DNA of 39,961 bases from Prochlorococcus sp. AG-409-B13. GTDB taxonomy: Bacteria > Cyanobacteriota > Cyanobacteriia > PCC-6307 > Cyanobiaceae. Positions within the stretch are counted from its first letter, which is position 1. Every line of letters starts with the position of its first letter. Below the pieces are notes generated by a model. That model had not been told where the DNA came from. It was given only the letters and a program-made list of their open reading frames with translations, and ran no database searches. A program made the translations under genes and the position numbers. The stretch lies in NCBI GenBank assembly GCA_003216035.1, contig QCJM01000011.1:1-39961 (forward strand). Direction: 5' to 3'. Below, piece after piece: positions 8,761-18,956 of the stretch.

Positions 8761-10899
8761 ATGCTTGAATATGTGAATCAAAACAATTTGCCAGCACTCC
8801 TTAAAGGAGAAGGCGTACCTGAATACAATGCCATTACACCAGAGCAAATTACAGAAAACATTCCTGATCTAATTAAATCATTAGATAAAAATTTCAATGA
8901 GCTAGAGAAAAAACTTAAGCAAAAACTCAGCAACAATGAAACTATAAGCTGGGATCAAGTAATGACACCTTTGCACGAAATTGGAGAGCGGCTTAGATGG
9001 AGCTGGGGGACAGTATGTCATCTAAATGGAGTATGCAATTCAATTCAATTGAGAGAGGCATATGCCACTCAACAGCCTAAGGTGGTTCGTTTCAGCAATC
9101 AGATAGGACAAAGCCAGATAATTCATAAAGCTTTATGCTATTTAAAAGAGCAACTTTCAGATTCTCTAAACCACACTCAAAAAAGAATTCTTGATGCAGA
9201 GCTTCTTTCAATGCATCAACGTGGAGTAGGCCTTAGTAACTCTTTAAGAAAAGAATTTAATTCTGATAGTGAGTTAATGGCTCAATTATCCACCTCATAT
9301 AGCAACAACGTTCTCGATGCAACTAAAGAATGGAGTCTTTTACTAACCAACAAAACAGATGTAGATGGTCTACCTGATAGGGCTCTTGAAAGCATGGCAG
9401 CTGCGGCAAAAGAAGCAGGAGATCTTTACTCTAAAGAGAATTCCGAGCCCACACCCCAAAAAGGGCCTTGGCGACTTGGGCTAGACATGCCTAGCTATAT
9501 AACCTTCATAACTCATTCGAGCAATAGACAGTTAAGAGAAACCGTTTATAGAGCTTACGTAAGTCGAGCTAGTTATAACAAGCTGAACAATCAGCCTCTA
9601 ATTGAAGAAATCCTTACTATTAGAAGCCGTCAAGCCAAAAGACTTGGTTATGCCAACTGGGCAGAGCTTAGCCTTGCAAGCAAAATGGCTAGGAACATAG
9701 ACAATGTTGAAAACCTCCTCGAAGAACTTCGTGGAGCTGCATTACCTGTTGCCCAAAAAGAACTCTCTGATCTAAAAGCCTGCGCAAAAAAACATAGAGC
9801 TCCAGAAGGCTCTGACTTGGCTCCATGGGACATAAGTTTTTGGGCTGAGAAGCTTAAACAAGAACGCTTTGATATAAATCAAGAAGAACTTCGACCTTGG
9901 TTCCCTTTTTCTCAAGTCCTTAATGGACTATTCGGAGTATGCGAAAAGCTTTTCGATATAACAATCGAAGCAGCTGATGGCGAATCGCCCATATGGCATG
10001 AAGATGTACGTTTTTTCAAAGTTCGTGATAGTGATGGCTCACCCCTCGCAGCTTTTTACCTAGATCCATTTAGCAGGCCACTTACTAAACGAAGTGGAGC
10101 ATGGATGGACGAATGCCTAATAAAACACACGGCCTCAAATGGAGAGAAAGTCCTACCTATCGCCTATCTAGTCTGTAATCAGACTCCCCCAGTCGATGAA
10201 AAACCTAGCCTGATGAGTTTCGAAGAAGTTGAAACTCTTTTCCACGAGTTCGGGCATGGACTCCAGCACATGCTCACAACAGTTGACTACCCACAAGCAG
10301 CAGGCATCAATAATGTGGAATGGGATGCCGTTGAACTACCAAGCCAGTTTATGGAGAACTGGTGTCTAGATCGTGCAACATTAATGGGGATGGCAAAACA
10401 CTGGAAAACCTGTGAGCCACTTCCAGAACCAGAATTCGAAAAATTAAAGCGCAGCAGAACGTTTAATTCAGGCCTTGGGACGCTTAGACAAGTTCATTTT
10501 GCACTTACAGATCTGAGACTACACAGTCAATGGGACAAGGATCTTGGACAAACACCTGATGAGATGAGACGTGAAATTGCTTTAACTACCACAGTCATTC
10601 CTCCAATAACTGAAGATCAATTCCTTTGCGCCTTCAGTCACATTTTCGCCGGAGGTTATGCAGCAGGTTATTACTCATACAAATGGGCGGAAGTGCTAAG
10701 TGCTGATGCCTTCTCTGCTTTTGAAGAAGCTGGCTTGAGTCAAAAAGAAAAAGTAAGATCGATTGGCAAATTATTTCGTGACACTGTCCTTAGCCTTGGA
10801 GGTAGCCGATCCCCAGAAGAAGTTTTTATGTCTTTTAGAGGTAGACCAGCTAAAACAGATGCTCTTATTCGCCATTCCGGACTTGCTATGAGTGACTAA
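8761..10899 (+). CDS. prlC: Oligopeptidase A, M3-family zinc metallopeptidase
   Basis: Cytoplasmic zinc endopeptidase that degrades short peptides, including released signal peptides. With the ATG at 8761 it has 712 residues; an in-frame TTG at 8752 would overlap ndhD and is less likely. The HEFGH zinc motif is at His495-Glu496-His499, and the downstream acidic segment NNVEWDAVELPSQFMENW carries the third ligand and stabilising residues. The C-terminal GGYAAGYYSYKWAEV block is typical of M3 enzymes. The 3' end overlaps the convergent hydrolase gene by 14 bases. The almost direct junction with ndhD implies one transcript. Confidence 0.94.
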   Translation: MLEYVNQNNLPALLKGEGVPEYNAITPEQITENIPDLIKSLDKNFNELEKKLKQKLSNNETISWDQVMTPLHEIGERLRWSWGTVCHLNGVCNSIQLREAYATQQPKVVRFSNQIGQSQIIHKALCYLKEQLSDSLNHTQKRILDAELLSMHQRGVGLSNSLRKEFNSDSELMAQLSTSYSNNVLDATKEWSLLLTNKTDVDGLPDRALESMAAAAKEAGDLYSKENSEPTPQKGPWRLGLDMPSYITFITHSSNRQLRETVYRAYVSRASYNKLNNQPLIEEILTIRSRQAKRLGYANWAELSLASKMARNIDNVENLLEELRGAALPVAQKELSDLKACAKKHRAPEGSDLAPWDISFWAEKLKQERFDINQEELRPWFPFSQVLNGLFGVCEKLFDITIEAADGESPIWHEDVRFFKVRDSDGSPLAAFYLDPFSRPLTKRSGAWMDECLIKHTASNGEKVLPIAYLVCNQTPPVDEKPSLMSFEEVETLFHEFGHGLQHMLTTVDYPQAAGINNVEWDAVELPSQFMENWCLDRATLMGMAKHWKTCEPLPEPEFEKLKRSRTFNSGLGTLRQVHFALTDLRLHSQWDKDLGQTPDEMRREIALTTTVIPPITEDQFLCAFSHIFAGGYAAGYYSYKWAEVLSADAFSAFEEAGLSQKEKVRSIGKLFRDTVLSLGGSRSPEEVFMSFRGRPAKTDALIRHSGLAMSD

Positions 10900-11488
10900 G
10901 CAAAATTCTTTTCAAAACATTCAATGCCTTTGGATGAGAAACCAAACCTTTGTGGGTTAAAACAGGAATAGCATAACTTGAGCCAACTGGAAGAACAGCC
11001 TTCCAACCAGGGAAAACCATTAAATCCCATCGACAAAAGAAGCTACTACAACTCACATTTTTTAGAGCAGTCAAATCACTATTTAATTCACGCAATAATG
11101 GACTGCCAACTTTCATCTCAGATACTCCATGAAATAACCAATCAGGAAAAGCTTGAGCAGTCAATGTGCCGTTATGTGGACTACCAACACTTAAAAATCG
11201 ATCAGTGCGCAATGCACCTCCAAAGTTCTGTAACCACAATCTTCCTATCACTCCCCCCATAGAGAACCCAAGCAAGTCAATAGACAATTCATCACCATAA
11301 GATTCATATATATATCTATCCAACTCACCAGCGAGATCACGCAACGATCTTCGACCAAAATCGTGAGGCAGATGAGGTATCAGCAGAGGGAGGTTAGGCT
11401 GATCAAGGTTCTTAATAAGCGAATTGAAAATATTAGGCTCATCCCAAAGACCATGGACGAGAACCAATGGCCGATATTCATAAGACAT
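10886..11488 (-). CDS. Alpha/beta-hydrolase, lipase-like
   Basis: A 200-residue alpha/beta-hydrolase. The oxyanion segment LVLVHGLWDEP (about 8-18) and the nucleophile elbow LLGFSMGGVIG (Ser76) are clear. GSPHNGTLTA (about 102-111) matches triacylglycerol lipase/PGAP1-like proteins. A late Asp (CRWDLMVFPG) and a His in LTHKGLVSHP complete the triad. There is no signal peptide, so it is probably cytoplasmic or membrane-associated. The substrate is unknown; an acyl ester is the natural guess. It lies 9 bases after folB on the same strand and is likely the last gene of the proA-folB run. It converges on prlC with a 14-base overlap. Confidence 0.85.
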   Translation of the reverse strand: MSYEYRPLVLVHGLWDEPNIFNSLIKNLDQPNLPLLIPHLPHDFGRRSLRDLAGELDRYIYESYGDELSIDLLGFSMGGVIGRLWLQNFGGALRTDRFLSVGSPHNGTLTAQAFPDWLFHGVSEMKVGSPLLRELNSDLTALKNVSCSSFFCRWDLMVFPGWKAVLPVGSSYAIPVLTHKGLVSHPKALNVLKRILLSHS

Positions 11489-11497
11489 TGTAATGCG

Positions 11498-11878
11498 TCA
11501 ACTAGGCCAAAAACGACTACTTTGAACTTCAACAATTCCAGAGAATCCTGGAACTGGAGCTGAGCATTTACGAAGATTAACTTGCATTGGAATAGGTCCA
11601 TAGAGAGCCTCAAGGCAATCAAGAATATGATTACTAAAATGTTCAATAGTCAAACAATTCATTTGAAAGGACAACTTCTGCAACTCACGAATAGCAATGC
11701 TGTAATCTGCGGTAGCAGAGAGATCATCATTTTTAGCAGCTCTTTCTAAGTTCAACCAAAGGCTGAAATCTAAACTAAATTTCTGTCCATTTAGTCGTTC
11801 ATGCTCGAGCACACCAACATGTGCCCAAAGATTCAAATCTCTAACATGTATAACTCCATTTGGTAGACAATTACTCAC
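11498..11878 (-). CDS. folB: Dihydroneopterin aldolase
   Basis: Converts 7,8-dihydroneopterin to 6-hydroxymethyl-dihydropterin and glycolaldehyde in folate synthesis. The 126 residues fit the family length. Seen: the N-terminal strand [19 protein letters not shown] with the conserved Glu, the DYS segment, the TIEHFSNHI helix holding the pterin-contacting Glu, and the C-terminal [11 protein letters not shown] with the catalytic Lys. The ATG overlaps the proA stop by four bases (11875-11878), so translation is coupled. The TIEHFSNHI helix departs from the usual IETLAE form but keeps the key acid. Confidence 0.9.
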   Translation of the reverse strand: MSNCLPNGVIHVRDLNLWAHVGVLEHERLNGQKFSLDFSLWLNLERAAKNDDLSATADYSIAIRELQKLSFQMNCLTIEHFSNHILDCLEALYGPIPMQVNLRKCSAPVPGFSGIVEVQSSRFWPS

Positions 11879-13194
11879 AGCGGCAAATCCTTATGTGAAA
11901 ATTCTTTTTCGCCAGAAGCAAATTCAGCCGCAATATGTCCATCACCTCTCAATCGATAACGATAAGTGACTAAACCCTCTAACCCCACTGGCCCACGTGG
12001 AGGAAGTGTCTGTGTACTAATGCCAACCTCAGCACCAAACCCATAACGAAAACCATCGGCAAACCGTGTCGAACAATTGTGAAAGACGCCTGAGCTATCA
12101 ACAGCGTGTAAGAATTGTTCAGCTTTCTTCTTATTTTTAGTAGCTATGGCTTCAGTATGTCTAGAGCCATAACGACTTATATGATCTAAAGCCTCTTTAA
12201 TACTTGAAACGACTCTTACTGAAAGAGTCAAATCAAGATACTCAGTCGACCAGTCTTTTTCCTCAGCTCTTTCTATTACTCCATAAGACTGGCTTTTCTT
12301 ATCACCACGAAGAGTAACTCCTAATTCATGAAAAGCCGGAATTGCTTTTGCAAGGAATGCAGCTGCTATTTCCTCATGAATAAGTAAAGTTTCAATGGCA
12401 TTACAAGCAGCTGGATATTGAGTCTTGCTATCTATAGCAATTCGAAGTGCTTGGAGAAGATCAACCTCCGAATCAACATAAAGATGACAAATCCCATCAG
12501 CATGACCAAGCACGGGGATACGTGTATTGTCCTGAATAAATTGAACAAGCTCATTACTTCCTCGTGGGATGATTATGTCAACCAATCCATCCAAACGAAG
12601 CATTGACAAACTCTCTTGACGAGTAGTCAACAAGTAGAGAGCTTCCGGTTGAACCTCTGAGCTCGACAGCCCATCTTGAAGCGCAGACATAATTGACTTA
12701 TTTGTACAACTTGCTTCACTACCTCCTTTAAGGAGCGCTCCATTGCCTGAGCGAATAGCCAGCGAAGCAATCTGAATCACGGCATCAGGTCTGGCTTCAA
12801 ATATCACCCCTAAAACTCCCAAAGGAACAGTTATCCGCTCAAGGGAAAGCCCTTTATCTAATTCCCTATTCAACTGAACCAGGCCTAGCGGGTCAGGCAA
12901 AAGTGCAACTTTACGCACTCCATTTATCGCTCCTATCAACTTATCTTCATTGAGTTTTAATCTCGCCATTAATGCCCTTGAAAGGCCTTCATTAGCAGAC
13001 CTCTCAAGGTCTATGAGGTTTGCCTCAACTATCTCCTTAGCCCTATCAGATAAAGCATCAGCCATCAATAAAAGAGCGCTTCGTCTCTGTTCATCTGTAG
13101 CCTGACCTAAAGCTGTAGCAGCACGACGAACATCAAAAGCTCGTCGAAGCAATTCTGATGAAGGTTCTTGAACTTCTGGAAAGGTTTTCATCAC
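11875..13194 (-). CDS. proA: Gamma-glutamyl phosphate reductase
   Basis: Second enzyme of proline synthesis: reduces gamma-glutamyl phosphate with NADPH to glutamate 5-semialdehyde. The 439 residues are slightly over the usual 415-420. The catalytic cysteine lies in [12 protein letters not shown] (Cys264 from the MMK start). The [13 protein letters not shown] and [11 protein letters not shown] blocks and the C-terminal [16 protein letters not shown] motif are all present. Either of the two adjacent ATGs may be used. Downstream folB overlaps its stop by four bases. Upstream, 29 bases separate it from the truncated ROK kinase, so the whole minus run may be one transcript. Confidence 0.96.
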   Translation of the reverse strand: MMKTFPEVQEPSSELLRRAFDVRRAATALGQATDEQRRSALLLMADALSDRAKEIVEANLIDLERSANEGLSRALMARLKLNEDKLIGAINGVRKVALLPDPLGLVQLNRELDKGLSLERITVPLGVLGVIFEARPDAVIQIASLAIRSGNGALLKGGSEASCTNKSIMSALQDGLSSSEVQPEALYLLTTRQESLSMLRLDGLVDIIIPRGSNELVQFIQDNTRIPVLGHADGICHLYVDSEVDLLQALRIAIDSKTQYPAACNAIETLLIHEEIAAAFLAKAIPAFHELGVTLRGDKKSQSYGVIERAEEKDWSTEYLDLTLSVRVVSSIKEALDHISRYGSRHTEAIATKNKKKAEQFLHAVDSSGVFHNCSTRFADGFRYGFGAEVGISTQTLPPRGPVGLEGLVTYRYRLRGDGHIAAEFASGEKEFSHKDLPL

Positions 13195-13223
13195 AACTAA
13201 TTAGCAGACATTAATCATCTCGT

Positions 13224-13679
13224 CTAAGGGAAAACAATCAGACTCGAAAATTTATCAGAAGCCGATCGTGCTGCAAGAAGTGTTAGTAAAAAAGAATCAT
13301 CCAGAGAACTTGATTCAGAGTTACGCCCCTCTTCCAAAAGAGCACAATCATTATCTTTACACAAGACAACCTTTCTTCTCAATCTGGGCTCCAACCAGTC
13401 AGCTAAAGGAACATCAGTCCATCCAGGGAAATAAACACATGTTCTTACGGTCCTGCCTTTGGGGTCAACATCCCCTTTCACAAGAACTCCAACAAACCCA
13501 GCTTCGCAAGCTATATCTATCGACTGAATTAACTCGCAAAGATCCACTGTGACAGCACCTGGCATTGAAGGTTGAGGCAACTGAGTTTGCGCCTTCGATA
13601 AAAGCTCTCCACTCTCATCAAAGCGACCAGCCTTAATAAAAGTAAGTCCGATATCAGCTCCAATAAATTGACTTCCCAT
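13224..13679 (-). pseudogene. Truncated ROK-family sugar kinase (N-terminal half only)
   Basis: A 151-residue frame starting at ATG 13679, with AGGTGA five bases before it. It begins like a ROK kinase: FIGADIGLTFIKAGRFDESG is the first phosphate-binding strand-turn. YFPGWTDVPLADWLEPRL and LCKDNDCALLEEG match the ROK FPGW...DNDANAAA region that carries the catalytic Asp. ROK kinases are about 300 residues and continue with a GTGIGGG loop and a cysteine-rich zinc site. Here the frame ends after a short unrelated-looking tail (SSSLDDSFLLTLLAA), and only 29 bases remain before proA, so the C-terminal half is deleted rather than frameshifted. A retained non-kinase role is possible because the frame is intact and well led by its ribosome site. 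A full glk exists nearby. Confidence 0.6.
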
Positions 13680-13692
13680 TGAGATCACCTAC

Positions 13693-16600
13693 TCAAAAGC
13701 GTACAAACATTTGGAGTTCGCTCTGCCAAGTACCATTTTTATCCAAGGAGCCAAGCAGATCAATGCTTGGATTCAATTGGAAAGTAAGTGTTCCCTGAGG
13801 TGGAATGTCTTTACGGTTTGGGGTTGTTTGCACGGAGAAGTTAAATCGATCAGTTAAGTCAATACCCATTTCAGCTACCCAAGCTTGCTGAGGAGACAAG
13901 CTGGCAGAAGCTTCCTCTGAGCTGGCGACTTGACTATCAGAACTTTCATCTACCACTTCAGGGCTATTTACATAAGCGGAGTACAAAGAAATTTGTAGTC
14001 TTTCGCTAAAAGCTCCTGTGATGTTGCCAAGAGCAGGAGAGATCAAAGACCTGCTTAATACATTAGCCAAGACTTCTCGTTCACCTCCACCCAACAATCT
14101 TGTAAAAGAATTTCCCCCGATAAGTCCCAACAATTGCTTCCTAGGCATGGGAGGAGTACTACGTAACTGGAAATTATCTTGAAGACGGTCCGCAGGCCCA
14201 ATGGCTGCCACCTCAACTTTGACGAAACGTGAGCCCCCGATGCCGAAGGATCCAGAGCCATTCGTCGCAAAATCACTCGATGAGGCAAGATTACTTGCAT
14301 CTCTCACAGTATCTGAAACACGGCTAGTCATTTTCACATCCACATAAGGAATCAAACCCATAGAGGGACTAAAAACTGCCACATTCGGTTCACTTGTATC
14401 CAAGTTAAATGTCGTAGTAAAGAGATTCACACGTCCATTCGTCAAACGAACCACGCCACTTGGACTAAGACTCTGATCAAATGAACCATTAAGTTTAAGG
14501 AGGCCTGAGGTCTTGAAGTCGGCCAAAGGCTGATTGGTTATCCGCAAGTTGGGACCCAAGCGGACTCTCAAGTCATCAAAACTAGCTTTAGAAAAACTTG
14601 TAGGGATAGCATCACGCAACAACTTGCTTGCAGGAGCCTTGGCATCCTGCACAAATAAAGTCAAAGGCTCTTTAAGATCCCATGATTGTTCTGGTAGTCG
14701 AGTTGATTTAATAGTTCCAGAAAAGGTAGAATCACTTTTATTTTTTAAAGCAACCTTTCTTCCAGTCCCTGATCGTTGAGGAGAAATAAAACCTTCTTTG
14801 AAAGTAATATCCCCACCTATCCTTGGCTTATTTAATGAATCTTTAACTATCAAATTAGATTCCACCTCTACGTCAGTTACCGGCAATTTAAGTGGGACCT
14901 TACTCATCTCTATAAGCAATGGCTGGTCCTCTTCTTTCTCTGAATTAAACAATGCAATAGCACCACTGCTACGTAACACTCCCTTAGAGCCAATCCTAGC
15001 CATAAAGCTTTGCACCTCAACTCGATTAAAATCAAAAATCATTAAGCTGTCTAAATCTTTTACAGACTTTTCCAAAACTACAAATTCACCATTTTTCAGA
15101 ACCAAAAAACCATTTACCTTTGGATCCTCAAAAGTCCCTTGAACTAACAACCTGAAATCGGCTGTTCCCTTATTCCAAGAAACGACACCGTCTGTTACTC
15201 CATCTAAAAATCTAAGGCCATCTCCATGGCTTTCAACCCTTAAGTCAATTGGCATAGAGGAATTCAATGGGACTTGACCAATTAATTTGATAGTTTCTGT
15301 TGAAGATTCACTCTTCATTGCTAAATCAATCTTCAAGAATGAATCCGATAGAAAGAGCTTACCTCTTTCTAAAACAAAAGAATTCTCTGCCAAACGAGCA
15401 TCTTTAATAACGCAGTCAGCTGTCACCTCAGTAGTTCCTTTTCCTATTTTGTATCTTCCCGAAAACCCAAGAACCCCCTGCAGCGAAGAGGGAACGGGCG
15501 CCACCAAAGAAAGAAGGGCAAATGGAATATTTATCAACGAGAATTCACCAACTCCACCTTGGAGTGGACCCTTCAATGTTGCGACAAAGGGTTTAATCTG
15601 AAGATCAAGTTGATCCTTCATTCCCTCAGGCCATAAACCTCCAGAAAGATTTATAGCTAAGTTCAAGTTTGCCAAATTAGGGCCTTCAAGTTTGATCTTT
15701 GCATCAACCTTTCCTCGAAGTTTATCTGGGTTAATTACATTCTCTTCTTGATTAAGTTGACTTTCTTTTCTGAGCGATGCCTGCGATATAGCCAACGCCT
15801 TCAGTTGACCATCAAGCGAGTTACCAAGAGACTCTACAAAAAGACCTTTCAAATCCTTTAAATCTCCACTAGCAGTAGGCGCATTAAGATTGATTTTGGG
15901 TATTTGAAGTGCAGTAGAAGTCAGCCAACGAGCACTCACACCATTAACCTCAGCAGTTGCTAAGAATCGGCCACCTAAAAGCCCTTCCGCATTGAGAGAA
16001 ACTTTACCCATATCTGGGGGGAAGAACTCACCCTGTACTGTGTATTTTTTACTTGGGAGATAATTACCTTTTAATTGAGCCTCCCCCAATCGAAGTCCCA
16101 TCAAGCGTGGATATCGCAAAGTAATCCGACCATCCATAGAAATTGGATTAATACCAACGTTGCCCTCACCTCCTAATTCTCCAAAAATGCGTTTGAAACT
16201 TTTCTCAGGAGGAATTGCAACCTCGACACGATCCAACCTGAAGCCTTCTGCATCCCAGCGAAACCCCCTTGGAGAACCCTCCAAAAAAATCCGACCACCT
16301 AAACGGTTGATAGTCATATTTTCCAGCGACCAATTCTGTAGAAAACGAGCAGTCAGTGTTCCTGGGACAGCTGCTCCAGTTGAAGACATCTGAAGGTCTC
16401 CCCCCCCTCCTGGAAGGCCGACAAACTTTCCTCGCCATTCTTCCTGTAGACGAATGCCATTAAATTGAGGATTAACTACTCCTATTGAGAGGTTGGTATT
16501 TAGATCCGAGAAAGTTCCACTAATTTGTCCTTTAGCTGAAAGAGTACCTGACATAGAGCTGCCAAGAAGAGATCCCACAGAAATCAACGGGAAAGGGCTT

Positions 16601-17670
16601 AGGTCTAATTCAGCTAAAAGGTCCCCAACATTTATGCCTGTTTCATCAAAAAGTAATGGCAGTTTTGCTTCAATTTTTAACTCAGAACTATTTACTTCAT
16701 TTAACCGCAAAGAACTGGAAACTCCTAAGTTCAACCTGCCTGTTTTATTCAGAGGAAGATCTGCTCTAACCAAAGCCCTCCATGGGCCATATTTCCATTC
16801 ATTTGTTGGCACAATAAGTAACTTATCTTGACAGCTAACATTTGTTTTCAAAGAGGAAAGTGCATCTTTAAGGATTCCACCACTAACCACAAAATCTGCG
16901 AGGGTCAAATCACCTTGGCAATCAACTAATCCTTCCTTAAATCCCAACACAAAATCTCCATCAAGTTGACCTTTTGCCTTGAAATCTGTTTTTGCAGAGA
17001 GGATTCCTTCAAAAGGTTCAAGTTTCACTCTTTTCAAACGTGCCCTCGCCCTTAATTCCAATCGATTCCAAAACCCTTTCCCTTTTAAAAGCAAGCTTCC
17101 TCTATTAGGGAATCCTAATTGAATAGATCCAGCGACTTCCCTCTCAGCAATCCCAAAAGAAGCATCGGCAATTGCAGTGATTTCAAGTTTTGAAGGCTCA
17201 ATAAGAACCTTTGCAGGTTGAAGTAATCGAACACGCAAATCAATCTTTGGGGGTTTCTCATACTCCGATGCACCAGTTACCCAATAAGATCCTTTCTGAT
17301 TGGGCAATAAGTTTAACTTTGCCCCCTCAGGCCTAACAATTACTACTGGCCGCCATTTAATCAAGCTCGCTAGAGGAGCAAGCTTGATTGTTAATGCAGA
17401 AAAAGTTGCCGTTGATTGATCATCAAAACCAGGAAGCAACTTTGTCTTCCCAATAGAAATACCCCAAGGCCTTAGACCTCTATATGGCCCAATCAACAAA
17501 GGATGACCGAGTGGTTTAGAAAGCTTTTCCTCTAGTCCAGAACGAGTACGATTAAAAATTGAACCCGCTAAGCGATCAACAGAAAACCAAACAACCCCAC
17601 CCCCAATAATGATCAGAGTCCCTGCAAGACTCCAACGCACCGCTTTTAAGGATTTGATCCTCACTCCCAT
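13693..17670 (-). CDS. TamB/Tic236-like (DUF490) envelope assembly protein
   Basis: A 1325-residue protein with one N-terminal membrane anchor (about 14-32, SLAGTLIIIGGGVVWFSV) and a very long, beta-rich repetitive body of alternating hydrophobic strands, as in AsmA/TamB proteins. The C-terminal third carries the DUF490 domain (segments such as NVAVFSPSMGLIPYVDV, LLGLIGGNSFTRLLGG and a final NPSIDLLGSLDKNGTW strand). Cyanobacterial members are homologues of chloroplast Tic236. They are thought to span the periplasm and work with an Omp85 partner or to move lipid. No Omp85 gene lies in this window. The ATG at 17670 is 65 bases from the divergent Ycf51-like gene. Confidence 0.9.
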   Translation of the reverse strand: MGVRIKSLKAVRWSLAGTLIIIGGGVVWFSVDRLAGSIFNRTRSGLEEKLSKPLGHPLLIGPYRGLRPWGISIGKTKLLPGFDDQSTATFSALTIKLAPLASLIKWRPVVIVRPEGAKLNLLPNQKGSYWVTGASEYEKPPKIDLRVRLLQPAKVLIEPSKLEITAIADASFGIAEREVAGSIQLGFPNRGSLLLKGKGFWNRLELRARARLKRVKLEPFEGILSAKTDFKAKGQLDGDFVLGFKEGLVDCQGDLTLADFVVSGGILKDALSSLKTNVSCQDKLLIVPTNEWKYGPWRALVRADLPLNKTGRLNLGVSSSLRLNEVNSSELKIEAKLPLLFDETGINVGDLLAELDLSPFPLISVGSLLGSSMSGTLSAKGQISGTFSDLNTNLSIGVVNPQFNGIRLQEEWRGKFVGLPGGGGDLQMSSTGAAVPGTLTARFLQNWSLENMTINRLGGRIFLEGSPRGFRWDAEGFRLDRVEVAIPPEKSFKRIFGELGGEGNVGINPISMDGRITLRYPRLMGLRLGEAQLKGNYLPSKKYTVQGEFFPPDMGKVSLNAEGLLGGRFLATAEVNGVSARWLTSTALQIPKINLNAPTASGDLKDLKGLFVESLGNSLDGQLKALAISQASLRKESQLNQEENVINPDKLRGKVDAKIKLEGPNLANLNLAINLSGGLWPEGMKDQLDLQIKPFVATLKGPLQGGVGEFSLINIPFALLSLVAPVPSSLQGVLGFSGRYKIGKGTTEVTADCVIKDARLAENSFVLERGKLFLSDSFLKIDLAMKSESSTETIKLIGQVPLNSSMPIDLRVESHGDGLRFLDGVTDGVVSWNKGTADFRLLVQGTFEDPKVNGFLVLKNGEFVVLEKSVKDLDSLMIFDFNRVEVQSFMARIGSKGVLRSSGAIALFNSEKEEDQPLLIEMSKVPLKLPVTDVEVESNLIVKDSLNKPRIGGDITFKEGFISPQRSGTGRKVALKNKSDSTFSGTIKSTRLPEQSWDLKEPLTLFVQDAKAPASKLLRDAIPTSFSKASFDDLRVRLGPNLRITNQPLADFKTSGLLKLNGSFDQSLSPSGVVRLTNGRVNLFTTTFNLDTSEPNVAVFSPSMGLIPYVDVKMTSRVSDTVRDASNLASSSDFATNGSGSFGIGGSRFVKVEVAAIGPADRLQDNFQLRSTPPMPRKQLLGLIGGNSFTRLLGGGEREVLANVLSRSLISPALGNITGAFSERLQISLYSAYVNSPEVVDESSDSQVASSEEASASLSPQQAWVAEMGIDLTDRFNFSVQTTPNRKDIPPQGTLTFQLNPSIDLLGSLDKNGTWQSELQMFVRF

Positions 17671-17735
17671 TGCTTTTACTCAACCTTCGAGGGAGTAATT
17701 GAACTATAAGAACTTAATGTGATGTTCACCAGCTT

Positions 17736-18215
17736 ATGTCCCTTTTAGAACTCCTAGAGGATTCAACAACATGGCTTGCATGGTCAGGCCTAGGCCTCCT
17801 ATTAATCACCTTGATCTCTTTCATAGTCAATTGGGGGGTCAGATTTCGTCTTGTTGGCGCAACAGTTTTCACTTTTTTGTTATCGATAAGCTGTTGGGCT
17901 TTTTCAACAAGCTATTCACCACCTTTATTAGTGGAAGGAGCTCAATACGCACCTGTTGTATATGACAACGGTTCTGACCTTGTAATTATTCAGGCATCCG
18001 ATAATTTTCCCAACGAAGCGATTCAACCCACCCTTGAGCAAATAGCAGGAAATATCAAAGGAGGAGGCCGAAATGGGGGCGTGGTGCATGTGAAAATTCG
18101 CAAGCTAGAAGCTTCTGAGGAAGGTATAAGCACCCCAGTAATTCTAGGAGAAGTAATAAGAGATTTCAGTAGGAACATCACAACTAAACCAACTCAACTA
18201 AACAATGGGCCCTGA
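17736..18215 (+). CDS. Ycf51-like (DUF2518) membrane protein
   Basis: A 159-residue protein with two N-terminal transmembrane helices (about 12-34 and 37-57), then a mixed alpha/beta domain. In that domain the segments SPPLLVEGAQYAPVVYD and PTLEQIAGNIKGGGRNGGVVHVKIRKLE match the cyanobacterial and plastid Ycf51/DUF2518 family. The function of the family is unknown. Its 3' end overlaps the next gene by 11 bases, so the two are coupled. It diverges from the TamB-like gene. Confidence 0.82.
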   Translation: MSLLELLEDSTTWLAWSGLGLLLITLISFIVNWGVRFRLVGATVFTFLLSISCWAFSTSYSPPLLVEGAQYAPVVYDNGSDLVIIQASDNFPNEAIQPTLEQIAGNIKGGGRNGGVVHVKIRKLEASEEGISTPVILGEVIRDFSRNITTKPTQLNNGP

Positions 18216-18609
18216 AAAACCCTTACAAGATCTAAGCAAAAATTTTCATGAGGAAGAAAAACTGCTCCTTGCTCACGGCATAAGCACTTGGTTTTCACTT
18301 AAGTCCCTTACAGATAGACAAATATCTGCACTAGTAAAAAATGGACGTGGTACTAGCCGAAACTTTAAGCGCCTTCGAGGTATAGCAACGCTTGTTTGTG
18401 ATCTCAATCTATCCCAGGCCAATGCTGCCTTACTAATGCATGCGGGGATTGCTTCTATTACTGCCCTAGCTTCATTAACCCCACAAGAGTTAATTCAAAA
18501 AACAGGGCGCCTTGAAAGACAACTTCGAACTGGAAGAGAACCCGTCCTAGACCTGACAAAAGCTCACTCCTGGATTCAAAAAGCAAAAAATAGGCAAATA
18601 CAAAACTGA
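18205..18609 (+). CDS. DUF4332-like helix-hairpin-helix protein
   Basis: A 134-residue soluble protein made of two helical repeats: LLLAHGISTWFSLKSLTDRQ and LLMHAGIASITALASLTPQE, each a helix, a GI(A/S) turn and a TPQEL/TDRQI step. This is the pattern of helix-hairpin-helix DUF4332 proteins common in cyanobacteria. A KTGRLERQLRTGREP segment connects to a C-terminal helix. HhH units often bind DNA without sequence specificity, but that is family knowledge, not shown here. It starts inside the last codons of the Ycf51-like gene. Confidence 0.7.
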   Translation: MGPEKPLQDLSKNFHEEEKLLLAHGISTWFSLKSLTDRQISALVKNGRGTSRNFKRLRGIATLVCDLNLSQANAALLMHAGIASITALASLTPQELIQKTGRLERQLRTGREPVLDLTKAHSWIQKAKNRQIQN

Positions 18610-18675
18610 CCTAACAAAGCCCCATCAAGCAGGGTTATACGTCTGAAATGTGAGTAAGTGTATGACCGGTGGAAA

Positions 18676-18942
18676 ATGCGTCAATTCCCCGCTCTCATTT
18701 TGATGACACTTACGACTACGTCGATAGTCCAAGCCCAATCAAATCTTTTTGAGAATGTAAAACGCAACCCTCAAGAAGCCCAGGCAATGTGTCGAAAATT
18801 CCAAACACTCAACTCTCAAGGGAACTCAGCGAGTTCAAAAGAAGCCATAAAGGAAATTTCTAGACAACGTAATCTCAACGAAATCGATGCAGAGATCTTG
18901 TCTATATATGTAATTGGCCTTCACTGCCCTGAGGTTTATTAA
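18676..18942 (+). CDS. Small exported hypothetical protein
   Basis: An 88-residue protein with a typical signal peptide: MRQFPALILMTLTTTSIVQA followed by QS, with an A-x-A-like cleavage site near residue 20. The mature part is about 68 residues, charged and helical (KEAIKEISRQRNLNEIDAEIL), with two cysteines (MCRK and GLHCPEV) that could form a disulfide in the periplasm or lumen. I chose the ATG at 18676, which puts the signal peptide at the N-terminus; six further codons are open upstream. No known family. It sits 14 bases before the CocE-like gene. Confidence 0.65.
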   Translation: MRQFPALILMTLTTTSIVQAQSNLFENVKRNPQEAQAMCRKFQTLNSQGNSASSKEAIKEISRQRNLNEIDAEILSIYVIGLHCPEVY

Positions 18943-18956
18943 ACGAAAAACCAGCA

